Positions 1 to 5,841 of a DNA stretch of 11,964 nt are shown one piece after another. This DNA is from Bacteroidales bacterium (lineage in GTDB: Bacteria; Bacteroidota; Bacteroidia; Bacteroidales; Bacteroidaceae). Within the stretch, counting starts at the first letter, position 1. Every line of letters starts with the position of its first letter. A program made the position numbers and the translations under genes. The stretch spans positions 1 through 11,964 of the forward strand of contig SFEK01000057.1 in the NCBI GenBank assembly GCA_004557285.1. Reading direction: 5' to 3'. The notes beneath the pieces are model-generated. The model saw only the letters and a program-made list of their open reading frames with translations. It made no database searches and had not been told where the DNA came from.

Positions 1-666
1 TGCCTGTTCGTGCAGGTTGCCGAGATAGGTGTGGCAGAGCGATAGTCCCAGCGTGTTGCTGTCCTTCTCGTTCATCTTCAGTGACATCTCGTAGTATCGT
101 CTGGCCTCCTTGTAGTTTCCCTGTGCGTTGTATATCGCACCAATGTTTGCGTAGTTGATAGCCTGGCCTGTTGCGCTGCCAAGTTCTCTTTCTCCTGCTA
201 ATGCCATTCGGAATGCGCTGTCGGCACGGTTGTAGTCTTTTACGGTAAGGTAGATGTTTCCAAGTCCGTTCAGCGATACCACCCTGTTTTTCCTCATGGT
301 CCTGCTGGTGTCGGTAGACTCCTCGCACATCCTCCATGCCTCGTAGTGGTATTCCTGTGCTATGTCCAGCATCCCCATCCGTCGGTAGTCTGTACCGATG
401 TTGTTCAGGGCCTGTACCCACTCGCATGTGTCTCCAATGCTTTTAGCCAGGGTCAGTCCATCGTTGTGCAGCAAAAGTGCCTCGTCGTAGCGTCCTTCGT
501 TTCTCAAGTCCTTGCCCTTGTTGCGGAGCGACACCAAACTGTCGGTGAATTCGTGCTTTTTCTCAGCATTACTGTCTTTTTCCTCGCTGCAGGCCATGTT
601 TGCCATGACAAGGCATACCAACCCTGCTTGCAGAATCTTTGTAACCGATGTTTTAATCATCTTCAT
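1..666 (-). CDS. TPR-repeat lipoprotein, N-terminal part (cut by window edge)
   Basis: The reading frame is open from an ATG at 666 to base 1, giving 222 residues without a stop, so the C-terminus lies outside the window. Residues 1-25 are a basic then hydrophobic signal sequence ending Ala-Asn-Met-Ala before Cys26. The mature end would start Cys-Ser-Glu-Glu-Lys-Asp, which resembles the acidic export signal of Bacteroidota surface lipoproteins; the -3 Asn makes the lipobox imperfect. From about residue 40 the chain is helical with TPR-type segments, for example Leu-Gly-Asn-Ile-Tyr...Tyr-Asn-Arg-Ala-Asp-Ser-Ala-Phe and Ile-Gly-Ala-Ile-Tyr...Tyr-Lys-Glu-Ala-Arg-Arg-Tyr-Tyr. TPRs bind protein partners. 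In this phylum such N-termini may be followed by a transmembrane helix and a LuxR-type or kinase domain, which cannot be checked here. A second ATG two codons downstream (660) is an alternative start. No promoter was recognised. Confidence 0.85.
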   Translation of the reverse strand, partial: MKMIKTSVTKILQAGLVCLVMANMACSEEKDSNAEKKHEFTDSLVSLRNKGKDLRNEGRYDEALLLHNDGLTLAKSIGDTCEWVQALNNIGTDYRRMGMLDIAQEYHYEAWRMCEESTDTSRTMRKNRVVSLNGLGNIYLTVKDYNRADSAFRMALAGERELGSATGQAINYANIGAIYNAQGNYKEARRYYEMSLKMNEKDSNTLGLSLCHTYLGNLHEQA

Positions 667-710
667 ATTGATTAGCATGTGTATATGTCGTGTATCTAAC
701 TCTGTCCTTG

Positions 711-797
711 ATAATCTGGAGGGCTGTACCTGAGTAGCCGGGGGCAACGCCCTCGGTAAAGTTGCCCATTATTGTTTCAGCCTGGAGGGCTGTACCT
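711..797 (+). repeat. REP-like cassette, plus orientation, copy 1
   Basis: This H-K-H cassette has a degenerate first H (716-730), GTAG at 734-737, the K palindrome at 738-756 and a second H at 778-797. From the GTAG to the final H it matches 1015-1077 almost exactly. K can form an 8-bp stem with one mismatch and an AAC loop. Confidence 0.8.
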
Positions 798-833
798 CCC
801 ATCAGTCTTGCAGTGAGGGCGTTGTTTTGTTTT

Positions 834-932
834 GGTACAGCCCTCCAGGCTGACGTTGATTGTTTGTTCCCTATCCGAGGGCGTTGCCCCCCGGTTAATG
901 TCGCTTGCGCTCAGTGCAGCCCTCCAGGCTGA
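834..932 (-). repeat. REP-like cassette, minus orientation, copy 1
   Basis: The inverted H-K-H cassette has H at 834-853, K at 875-894 and H at 914-932. It aligns with 1628-1724. Read on the minus strand, the bases 5' of K are TTAA rather than GTAG, so the tetranucleotide is not conserved in this orientation. Confidence 0.78.
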
Positions 933-990
933 TGGTTCTCCACCCCGTATGTGTTGGGCGTTGCCCTTGGGTATATGCCTTCTTGTCCTT

Positions 991-1077
991 GATAGCCTGG
1001 AAGGCTATATCTGAGTAGCCGGGGGCAACGCCCTCGGTAAAGTTGCCCATTATTGTTTCAGCCTGGAGGGCTGTACC
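991..1077 (+). repeat. REP-like cassette, plus orientation, copy 2
   Basis: H lies at 993-1010, GTAG at 1015-1018, K at 1019-1037 and H at 1059-1077. This is the last complete cassette before the 3' end of the transposase gene. A decayed H-like stretch follows at 1110-1130, possibly the remnant of the next minus cassette. Confidence 0.8.
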
Positions 1078-1158
1078 TACTGTCTGTGTTGCTGTGGGGG
1101 ATGATGTTTGGTGCAGCCCTTCATTGCTGAAGCGGTAAAGGCTTAATTCGGACTTCGG

Positions 1159-1611
1159 CTATTCTTTGAAGAATAGGTCAGTTTCTGGGTCCATTCCCAT
1201 TTCTTGCAGCCACTCATTATATTCCTCACGAAAAGTTTTCACTTTATGGTGTTCTTTTTGGTTTTTGATATAATCTATGACGGCTTTCCTTTCCTTGGCG
1301 CTATAGGTAAAGGCTGCATAGCCATTCCCCCAACCGTCAAATCCGCGATACCAATCACGGCGTTCCTTCATCCATTTGGAGGTTTCTTGCTTGATGAGTC
1401 TCACGAAATCACTCACAGATATTGTGGGATGTATCTCTACACATATATGTATATGGTCTGGCATGGAATTAATTCTGTACAGATGACATTGTTTTGCCCT
1501 GCACATACCCATGATATATGCATATAGGTCACGTTCATGCTCTGCTGCTATCGTCTTACAGCTGTGCTTTGTGCGCCACACAATATGGTATGTAAGGTTA
1601 ATGTGTGCCAT
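1159..1611 (-). CDS. IS200/RAYT-type HUH (Tyr1) transposase, intact
   Basis: This 150-residue single-domain Y1 transposase would cut and join single-stranded DNA at hairpin ends, with a tyrosine making a 5'-phosphotyrosine link. The N-terminal strand carries Tyr-His-Ile-Val-Trp-Arg-Thr-Lys. The HUH motif is Met-Pro-Asp-His53-Ile-His55-Ile. The catalytic helix reads Tyr114-Ile-Lys-Asn-Gln118, with Tyr and Gln four apart as in IS200/IS605 TnpA. The tail (His-His-Lys...Phe-Arg-Glu-Glu-Tyr) resembles common Bacteroidota TnpA-like proteins of similar size. All key residues are present and the frame is unbroken. The ATG at 1611 is chosen because the upstream 120 codons only read through the flanking repeats. 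An H palindrome (1627-1645) ends about 15 nt upstream of the start and might influence expression. No TnpB is nearby. The array around it favours a RAYT-like role over a plain insertion sequence, but that is inference. Confidence 0.88.
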   Translation of the reverse strand: MAHINLTYHIVWRTKHSCKTIAAEHERDLYAYIMGMCRAKQCHLYRINSMPDHIHICVEIHPTISVSDFVRLIKQETSKWMKERRDWYRGFDGWGNGYAAFTYSAKERKAVIDYIKNQKEHHKVKTFREEYNEWLQEMGMDPETDLFFKE

Positions 1612-1627
1612 AATTATATTGTTTTTG

Positions 1628-1724
1628 GTGCAGCCTTCCAGGCTGACTTTGTTTGCTCGTTTCCTATCCGAGGACGTTGCCCCCGGTTGCGTTCGCTTGC
1701 GCTCAGTGCAGCCTTCCAGGCAGA
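1628..1724 (-). repeat. REP-like cassette, minus orientation, copy 2
   Basis: H lies at 1628-1645, K at 1668-1686 (with a G-to-A change relative to copy 1) and H at 1707-1724. It sits directly upstream of the transposase start and is inverted relative to the cassette at 991-1077, so the gene is bracketed by inverted cassettes. Confidence 0.78.
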
Positions 1725-1782
1725 TGGTTCTCCACCCCGTATGTGTGGGGCGTTGCTCTTGGGTATATGCCTTCTTGGCCTT

Positions 1783-1870
1783 GATAGCCTGGAAGGCTAT
1801 ATCTGAGTAGCCGGGGGCAACGCCCCCGGTAAAATCGCCCATCGTTTTTTCAGCCTGGATGGCTGTACCT
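1783..1870 (+). repeat. REP-like cassette, plus orientation, copy 3
   Basis: H lies at 1785-1802, GTAG at 1807-1810, K at 1811-1829 and H at 1851-1870. Here K is a perfect palindrome: an 8-bp stem CCGGGGGC/GCCCCCGG with loop AAC. The 36-nt spacer and the first H of another minus cassette (1907-1925) follow, and then the array ends. Confidence 0.8.
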
Positions 1871-1930
1871 CCCATCAGTCTTGCAGTGAGGGCGTTGTTT
1901 TGTTTTGGTGCAGCCCTCCAGGCTGACGTT

Positions 1931-2055
1931 GCTTTTTCATATTCCTCCATTCCCTGTGTTGTTCTTTGCAAAGATAAGAAAAAAGCTAAAAAGTGAGAAG
2001 AAATATGGTGGAAAATACAATGAATGTAAAAATATACATATTAAAATCCATCGTA
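1931..2055. other. Gene-free A+T-rich stretch between repeat array and promoter region
   Basis: The sequence changes from the G+C-rich array to A+T-rich DNA with A-runs (for example 1977-1993). No coding frame, RNA gene or further palindrome copy is evident. It probably forms the distal part of the upstream region of the DUF1573 gene. Confidence 0.5.
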
Positions 2056-2095
2056 TTGTCCGAAATAGACATGTTGTTGTCCGAAATAGCCATGT
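2056..2095 (+). promoter_or_regulatory. Two 19-bp direct repeats with 21-bp period, candidate activator site
   Basis: TTGTCCGAAATAGACATGT at 2056-2074 recurs at 2077-2095 with one change (A to C). The 21-bp period is two helical turns, so two monomers would sit on the same face. The first copy also holds a dyad TGTC-N7-GACA. The second repeat ends 20 bp before the TAnnTTTG element, where a -33 element would be expected but is not clear. LytTR-type regulators bind direct repeats with about 21-bp spacing; the resemblance is in spacing only, so the regulator is not identified. Confidence 0.6.
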
Positions 2096-2114
2096 CGGTT
2101 AGCATTTATTATTT

Positions 2115-2122
2115 TACTTTTG
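2115..2122 (+). promoter_or_regulatory. Bacteroidota -7 promoter element (TACTTTTG)
   Basis: The octamer fits the TAnnTTTG consensus of the Bacteroidota primary sigma factor. Transcription would start near 2129, leaving a leader of about 88 nt before the ATG at 2217. No good TTTG-type -33 element lies at the expected distance, which fits with dependence on an activator bound at the adjacent direct repeats. Confidence 0.55.
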
Positions 2123-2216
2123 CAGTGAAAATACATTGGTAACGTATGGTCCCTTATATTTCCACCTCGTTAGGATACGCCGGTTGGAATTTAGAGACGG
2201 GAAAGAAGAGTTAGTT

Positions 2217-2693
2217 ATGAATGCAAATAGTGTAATAAATCTCTGCAAAAACAAAAGGCTGCTCGTTGTCATGGCTATGTTTGTCATGGCAACGGCAGAC
2301 GTGTGTTCGCAGTCAGAGATGCAGTGGCAGGGTGGCACCGTCTATAGTTTCGGGACAATACTTGAGGATGACGGACCCGTGTCTCACCGTTTTGTTCTTC
2401 GCAACGCCGGTGACAAGGCATACTCCATTGTTGGTGTCTATGCTACATGCGGTTGCACCACGGCAACCCATTCCCCTCATGTCATTGCTCCTGGCGATAC
2501 AGCCTCGGTGACTGTAACCTTCAATCCGCAGCATCGTGAAGGTCTGTTCCATCAGCGTGTTGCCGTGACCACTGACTCACGTTCCCGTATCAACTATCTC
2601 TTAGTTAAGGGCAATGTGGTCAGTTCCTGTCAGCGGATAGAGAATGAGTCCCCTGTTGCCAATGAAAAGACGCGTCTTGCCGAGAGAGAATGA
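2217..2693 (+). CDS. DUF1573-like exported protein
   Basis: This 158-residue protein has a signal peptide (about residues 1-32: Lys-Asn-Lys-Arg, then a hydrophobic core ending Asp-Val-Cys-Ser-Gln). An Ig-like domain from about 44 to 132 carries the DUF1573 signature: Phe-Gly-Thr-Ile near its start, Phe-Val-Leu-Arg-Asn-Ala-Gly, then Cys78-Gly-Cys80-Thr-Thr, Ala-Pro-Gly-Asp and Val-Thr-Phe-Asn-Pro. The domain is common in Bacteroidota envelope proteins and its function is unknown. The ATG at 2217 is chosen over the in-frame ATG at 2136 because only the later start puts the signal peptide at the N-terminus and follows a purine-rich GGGAAAGAAGAG stretch. The last 25 residues are polar and probably disordered. 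The gene is the first of an operon with the T9SS cargo gene, whose start lies 41 nt downstream. Confidence 0.82.
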   Translation: MNANSVINLCKNKRLLVVMAMFVMATADVCSQSEMQWQGGTVYSFGTILEDDGPVSHRFVLRNAGDKAYSIVGVYATCGCTTATHSPHVIAPGDTASVTVTFNPQHREGLFHQRVAVTTDSRSRINYLLVKGNVVSSCQRIENESPVANEKTRLAERE

Positions 2694-2734
2694 GTAACAC
2701 AAATATATATTTAATCACCAAAACTATTATTAAC

Positions 2735-5700
2735 ATGAAAAAAGCATTATCAATTTTCACACTTTGCCTCCTGGCAGTGTTGCAGATGAGTGCTCAGCGC
2801 GATTGGACGCCGCTCGCGAATGACGATCCTTCAGTAGCTGCTGAGACTGTTGTCTATGCCACTCTGCAGGATGCATCAGGAAATCAGGTTGCACCAGGCA
2901 ATGACGTAAACGTTACACTTGGTGCTTTCATTGGTGACGAATGCCGTGCCGTGGCTACACCTGTGGCTAAAACAACCGGTGAGGGAGCTACAGCAGTCAC
3001 AACGTACATCTACACGTTGCGTGTTGCTGTCAAAGAGGGTGAAGACAATCAGACGGTGAATTTTGCCCTCAAGTGTTCTGACCTTATTAACGAATACACG
3101 GTGACAGAGTATACTCTGTCCGAAACAGTTACTGTAAATGCGAGCGATGGTACCATAAACTATCCGTCTGATCCGTTCACCATCCAGTTTACTCCTGTTA
3201 CAAGTGTATCTCTGCCAGAGACCATCACCATCAACAAAGGTGACAAGGTGACTCTGACCGATGAATTGATATTGACACCTGAGGGTGCCAATCTACCCGA
3301 TAGGATTACCTGGGGATATGCTAACAGTGCCGAGTTTATCAAGGTAGAGAATGGTGTTCTTGAGGGTCTGAAGGTGACCTTTGCGGCATACCTTGGCATG
3401 AACTTTTTCTATACTCCGTCTGGTGAAAAGAGTGCATATACGACTGTCGTGGTCAACCAGCCCATCACAGGTCTGGAGCTGAGTCAGGATTATCCCGACG
3501 GAACCATTACCGTGAACATCAACGATGGTGCTACGCTCACCCAGATGCTTTCCGACATTATCACTGTAACCCCAGAGGATGCCACAGAGCAGGTGACCTG
3601 GATTCCTTCTGACGCGGAGGCTATCGTAAAGCAGACAGAGGAGACAACAAGCCAGGAGCTGTGGGTACCGAGCAAGGTGGGCACCTACACCATGACCGCC
3701 ACCTGCGATGCCGGTTTTAAGGTTAATGTTACCATCATCATCCGCAAGCCCGTGGAAGAATTGACAGCCAATTATGATGCCATTACCGTGGCCCTTGGTG
3801 ATGATGTGAAGCAGTATTTGCCCTATACCTTCCAATATTCACCTGCAGATGCCACCGACCCCATGTCAGGCATCAGTTATTCCGTTGAGGAGCCAGTCGA
3901 TGGTGAGTCTCCCGTGCTACAGACCAATGATGATGGCACCATCACTGCGATTGCCGAAGGTGAAGCGACTGTCCATATCAGTCATAGTGATATTCCCAAT
4001 GGCGTTATTTCTCTCACAGTGCAGGTAATCAAACTGCCAACAGAGCAGGACTTCTCCGTTTCAATGGATCCTCTGGCAATTGAGGTACCAAAAGACCAAA
4101 TCACCACATTTGACATCACCGATATTCTCAAGGGAAATATCAAGACCGGACCTTACAACTGGACCGACCTCACATGGGCTGAGAACCATGGCGAGGGCGA
4201 TGCCATCCTGAGCATCACCAATGGTGGCGTTACCGCTTCTGACCAGTATCTCACACAGGCATACGGCTCAACCCGTTTCGAGGGAACCATGACCAACCAG
4301 GTCTGTGGTTTCGATGGTAAAGGCAGCTTCACGCCTGTTAAGGAACATGTCTTCACCATCGGCTTCGGTGTCAACATCATCGAGGGTCTCTCAAGCATCT
4401 CCTTCGAGGCTATAGCCATCGGTTGTGAAGACACCTATCAGCTCACCATTACCACCGTTCCAGCTGGCTATCCTCTGGAGGATGTGACATTTGACATTCC
4501 TGCCCTTACTGTCGATGGCACTCAGGAAGCCAGTCCGCTCTTCACTCTGACACGTGTCGAGGGTACCAACACTTGGACACTCGACCCGATGCTCGTAGGT
4601 GAAGGCCGTCTCACGGCAACTGCTGGCAACTACAATGCCACACAGCCCGTAAAGATTACCCAGCATATCAATGCCGAGGCAGGATGGAACTGGGTCTCTC
4701 TCTATGCAGGAGTTATTGATGAGAGCGTGATGCCAAAGTATTTAGTCAACGCTCAGGAAATCCGCTCGCAGGGCGACCTCGTCTACAACGACCCCGAGTA
4801 CGGCTTCTTCGGAACCCTGACCTCTCTCGATGGCTCTTCCTGCTACAAGATTGACGTAAAGGATGACCTTACCCTCGACTACCTTGTAGACAACACCTCT
4901 CTCTATACCAACAACTCTACTGATGTGACACTCCGTCCGGGTTGGAACTGGTTCAACAATCCTTGCTGCAAGTCTCATCCGTTCCAGGAAATCTTCGGAA
5001 AGGTAATGAGCCTGCCTGCTGGTAGTCAGGTGGTGGCACAGAATGGCTTCATGACATTCGCAGAGGAAGATGGTATGCCGTTATGGCAGGGTACCCTTGA
5101 GTCTCTGAATGCCGGCCAGGGCTACCTCATCTACAATGCCGGTGAGACAGAGGTGCAGTTCTCCATTATTCCCGACAGGTATATGAGTGTGTACGAGCCA
5201 GCCGCTGGCGCAAAGGCTTTTGACAACACGTTGCGTCCCGAGCTGACATACAACTATCGTCAGTTTGCCGACAACATGACCATCATTGCAAGACTCAGCG
5301 AGAAGGTTGAGGACGGACAATACAGCATCTGGGCTTTCGTTGGCGATGAGTGCCGTGGCGAGGGTAAGATGATCAACGGCCGTTTCTTCATCACCGTAAA
5401 TGGAAAGAACCGCGAGGCCGTGACCTTCAAGCTCTTCGATACCACTACTGGTGAGTTCATATCTCTTGACGAGACTGTATCGTTCACCAAGACCATGGGT
5501 ACCTATGCACAGCCATTGATGTTCAACGGCGCCGTAACCGGCATCCGCGACATCACTGGTGCTGATGGACTCTCCATCCGCGTATCAGGCAACAGCATCG
5601 TTGCCGAGGGGGCTAAGGACGTGAAGGTGTTCAGCACCAACGGTCAGATGGTACCACAGACTAATCTCACAGCTGGAACCTACATCGTTAAGGTTACCAC

Positions 5701-5746
5701 AGCCAACGGCGTGGTTACCAAGAAGATGGTAATAGGAAACCGCTAA
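2735..5746 (+). CDS. Multidomain Ig-like surface/secreted protein with T9SS C-terminal sorting domain
   Basis: This 1003-residue protein opens with a clear signal peptide (Met-Lys-Lys-Ala-Leu-Ser..., cleavage after Ser-Ala-Gln near residue 21). Residues 22-150 include Ala-Phe-Ile-Gly-Asp-Glu-Cys-Arg (Cys70). About 158-435 are three Ig/BIG2-like segments with Thr/Val-rich strands and Pro-Ala/Glu-Asp-Ala-Thr turns; 553-645 is another beta domain. Two Gly-Trp-Asn-Trp modules start at residues 650 and 736. A second Ala-Phe-Val-Gly-Asp-Glu-Cys-Arg-Gly module lies near 867-875. The last 60 residues match a type A T9SS sorting domain: Val-Lys-Val-Phe-Ser-Thr-Asn-Gly-Gln, then Leu-Thr-Ala-Gly-Thr-Tyr-Ile-Val-Lys-Val, ending Lys-Lys-Met-Val-Ile-Gly-Asn-Arg. 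It is therefore expected to cross the outer membrane by T9SS and be anchored or released. No catalytic motif was recognised; an adhesive or structural role is a guess. An in-frame ATG at 2690 overlaps the preceding stop codon, but 2735 gives the normal signal peptide and an A+T-rich leader. Confidence 0.88.
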   Translation: MKKALSIFTLCLLAVLQMSAQRDWTPLANDDPSVAAETVVYATLQDASGNQVAPGNDVNVTLGAFIGDECRAVATPVAKTTGEGATAVTTYIYTLRVAVKEGEDNQTVNFALKCSDLINEYTVTEYTLSETVTVNASDGTINYPSDPFTIQFTPVTSVSLPETITINKGDKVTLTDELILTPEGANLPDRITWGYANSAEFIKVENGVLEGLKVTFAAYLGMNFFYTPSGEKSAYTTVVVNQPITGLELSQDYPDGTITVNINDGATLTQMLSDIITVTPEDATEQVTWIPSDAEAIVKQTEETTSQELWVPSKVGTYTMTATCDAGFKVNVTIIIRKPVEELTANYDAITVALGDDVKQYLPYTFQYSPADATDPMSGISYSVEEPVDGESPVLQTNDDGTITAIAEGEATVHISHSDIPNGVISLTVQVIKLPTEQDFSVSMDPLAIEVPKDQITTFDITDILKGNIKTGPYNWTDLTWAENHGEGDAILSITNGGVTASDQYLTQAYGSTRFEGTMTNQVCGFDGKGSFTPVKEHVFTIGFGVNIIEGLSSISFEAIAIGCEDTYQLTITTVPAGYPLEDVTFDIPALTVDGTQEASPLFTLTRVEGTNTWTLDPMLVGEGRLTATAGNYNATQPVKITQHINAEAGWNWVSLYAGVIDESVMPKYLVNAQEIRSQGDLVYNDPEYGFFGTLTSLDGSSCYKIDVKDDLTLDYLVDNTSLYTNNSTDVTLRPGWNWFNNPCCKSHPFQEIFGKVMSLPAGSQVVAQNGFMTFAEEDGMPLWQGTLESLNAGQGYLIYNAGETEVQFSIIPDRYMSVYEPAAGAKAFDNTLRPELTYNYRQFADNMTIIARLSEKVEDGQYSIWAFVGDECRGEGKMINGRFFITVNGKNREAVTFKLFDTTTGEFISLDETVSFTKTMGTYAQPLMFNGAVTGIRDITGADGLSIRVSGNSIVAEGAKDVKVFSTNGQMVPQTNLTAGTYIVKVTTANGVVTKKMVIGNR

Positions 5747-5760
5747 TACTCATTATTCTG

Positions 5761-5801
5761 AAGGCCGTTGCCCCTGCCGGGGTGCAGGGCAACGGCCTTT
5801 T
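5761..5801 (+). terminator. Strong rho-independent terminator
   Basis: The 13-nt arm AAGGCCGTTGCCC (5761-5773) pairs perfectly with GGGCAACGGCCTT (5787-5799), and the stem is followed by T's to 5801. The 13-nt loop can add a short inner CTGC/GCAG stem. It lies 14 nt after the T9SS cargo stop codon and 40 nt before the next start, so it separates two transcription units. Confidence 0.88.
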
Positions 5802-5841
5802 ACACCTTATTAATATATATATATCAACTTTTATAAACACC

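Larger units (their letters stand above)
711..1930. mobile_element. REP-like palindrome array with embedded RAYT/IS200-type transposase
   Basis: The element consists of short cassettes, each built as H-K-H. H is an imperfect palindrome around AGCCTGGAGGGCT, and K is a GC-rich palindrome around CCGGGGGCAACGCCCTCGG. The order is plus, minus, plus, transposase gene, minus, plus, then the start of another minus cassette. Plus-to-minus spacers (798-833 and 1871-1906) are identical over 36 nt. Minus-to-plus spacers (933-990 and 1725-1782) differ at about three of 58 positions. The transposase occupies a plus-to-minus junction, where the short spacer would otherwise sit. This is the layout of BIME-like arrays mobilised by a RAYT in other phyla. 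Mobilisation by this enzyme is inferred from proximity only. Confidence 0.75.

Noticed and set aside
832..1014. Short plus-strand frame in the left repeat array
   Set aside because: It is translated repeat sequence, and a similar frame appears in the right array (1537-1806). Low-complexity repeat readthrough, not a gene.
711..1930. CRISPR array
   Set aside because: The repeats alternate in orientation, the spacers are conserved instead of unique, and no cas gene is present.
1612..1971. In-frame N-terminal extension of the transposase (120 codons)
   Set aside because: It reads straight through the palindromic cassettes, giving repeated Leu-Glu-Gly-Cys-Thr, and matches no transposase N-terminus. 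The ATG at 1611 starts the conserved domain.
2136..2216. Earlier start for the DUF1573 gene
   Set aside because: It would bury the signal peptide behind 27 residues and begin only about 7 nt after the predicted transcription start.
2690..2734. Earlier start for the T9SS cargo, overlapping the previous stop
   Set aside because: The typical Met-Lys-Lys signal peptide starts at 2735; the added 15 residues are A+T-rich leader.
5761..5801. Another K-type REP palindrome
   Set aside because: It shares the core GGGCAACG by sequence, but has a longer perfect stem, a different loop and a T-run after a stop codon. It is a terminator.
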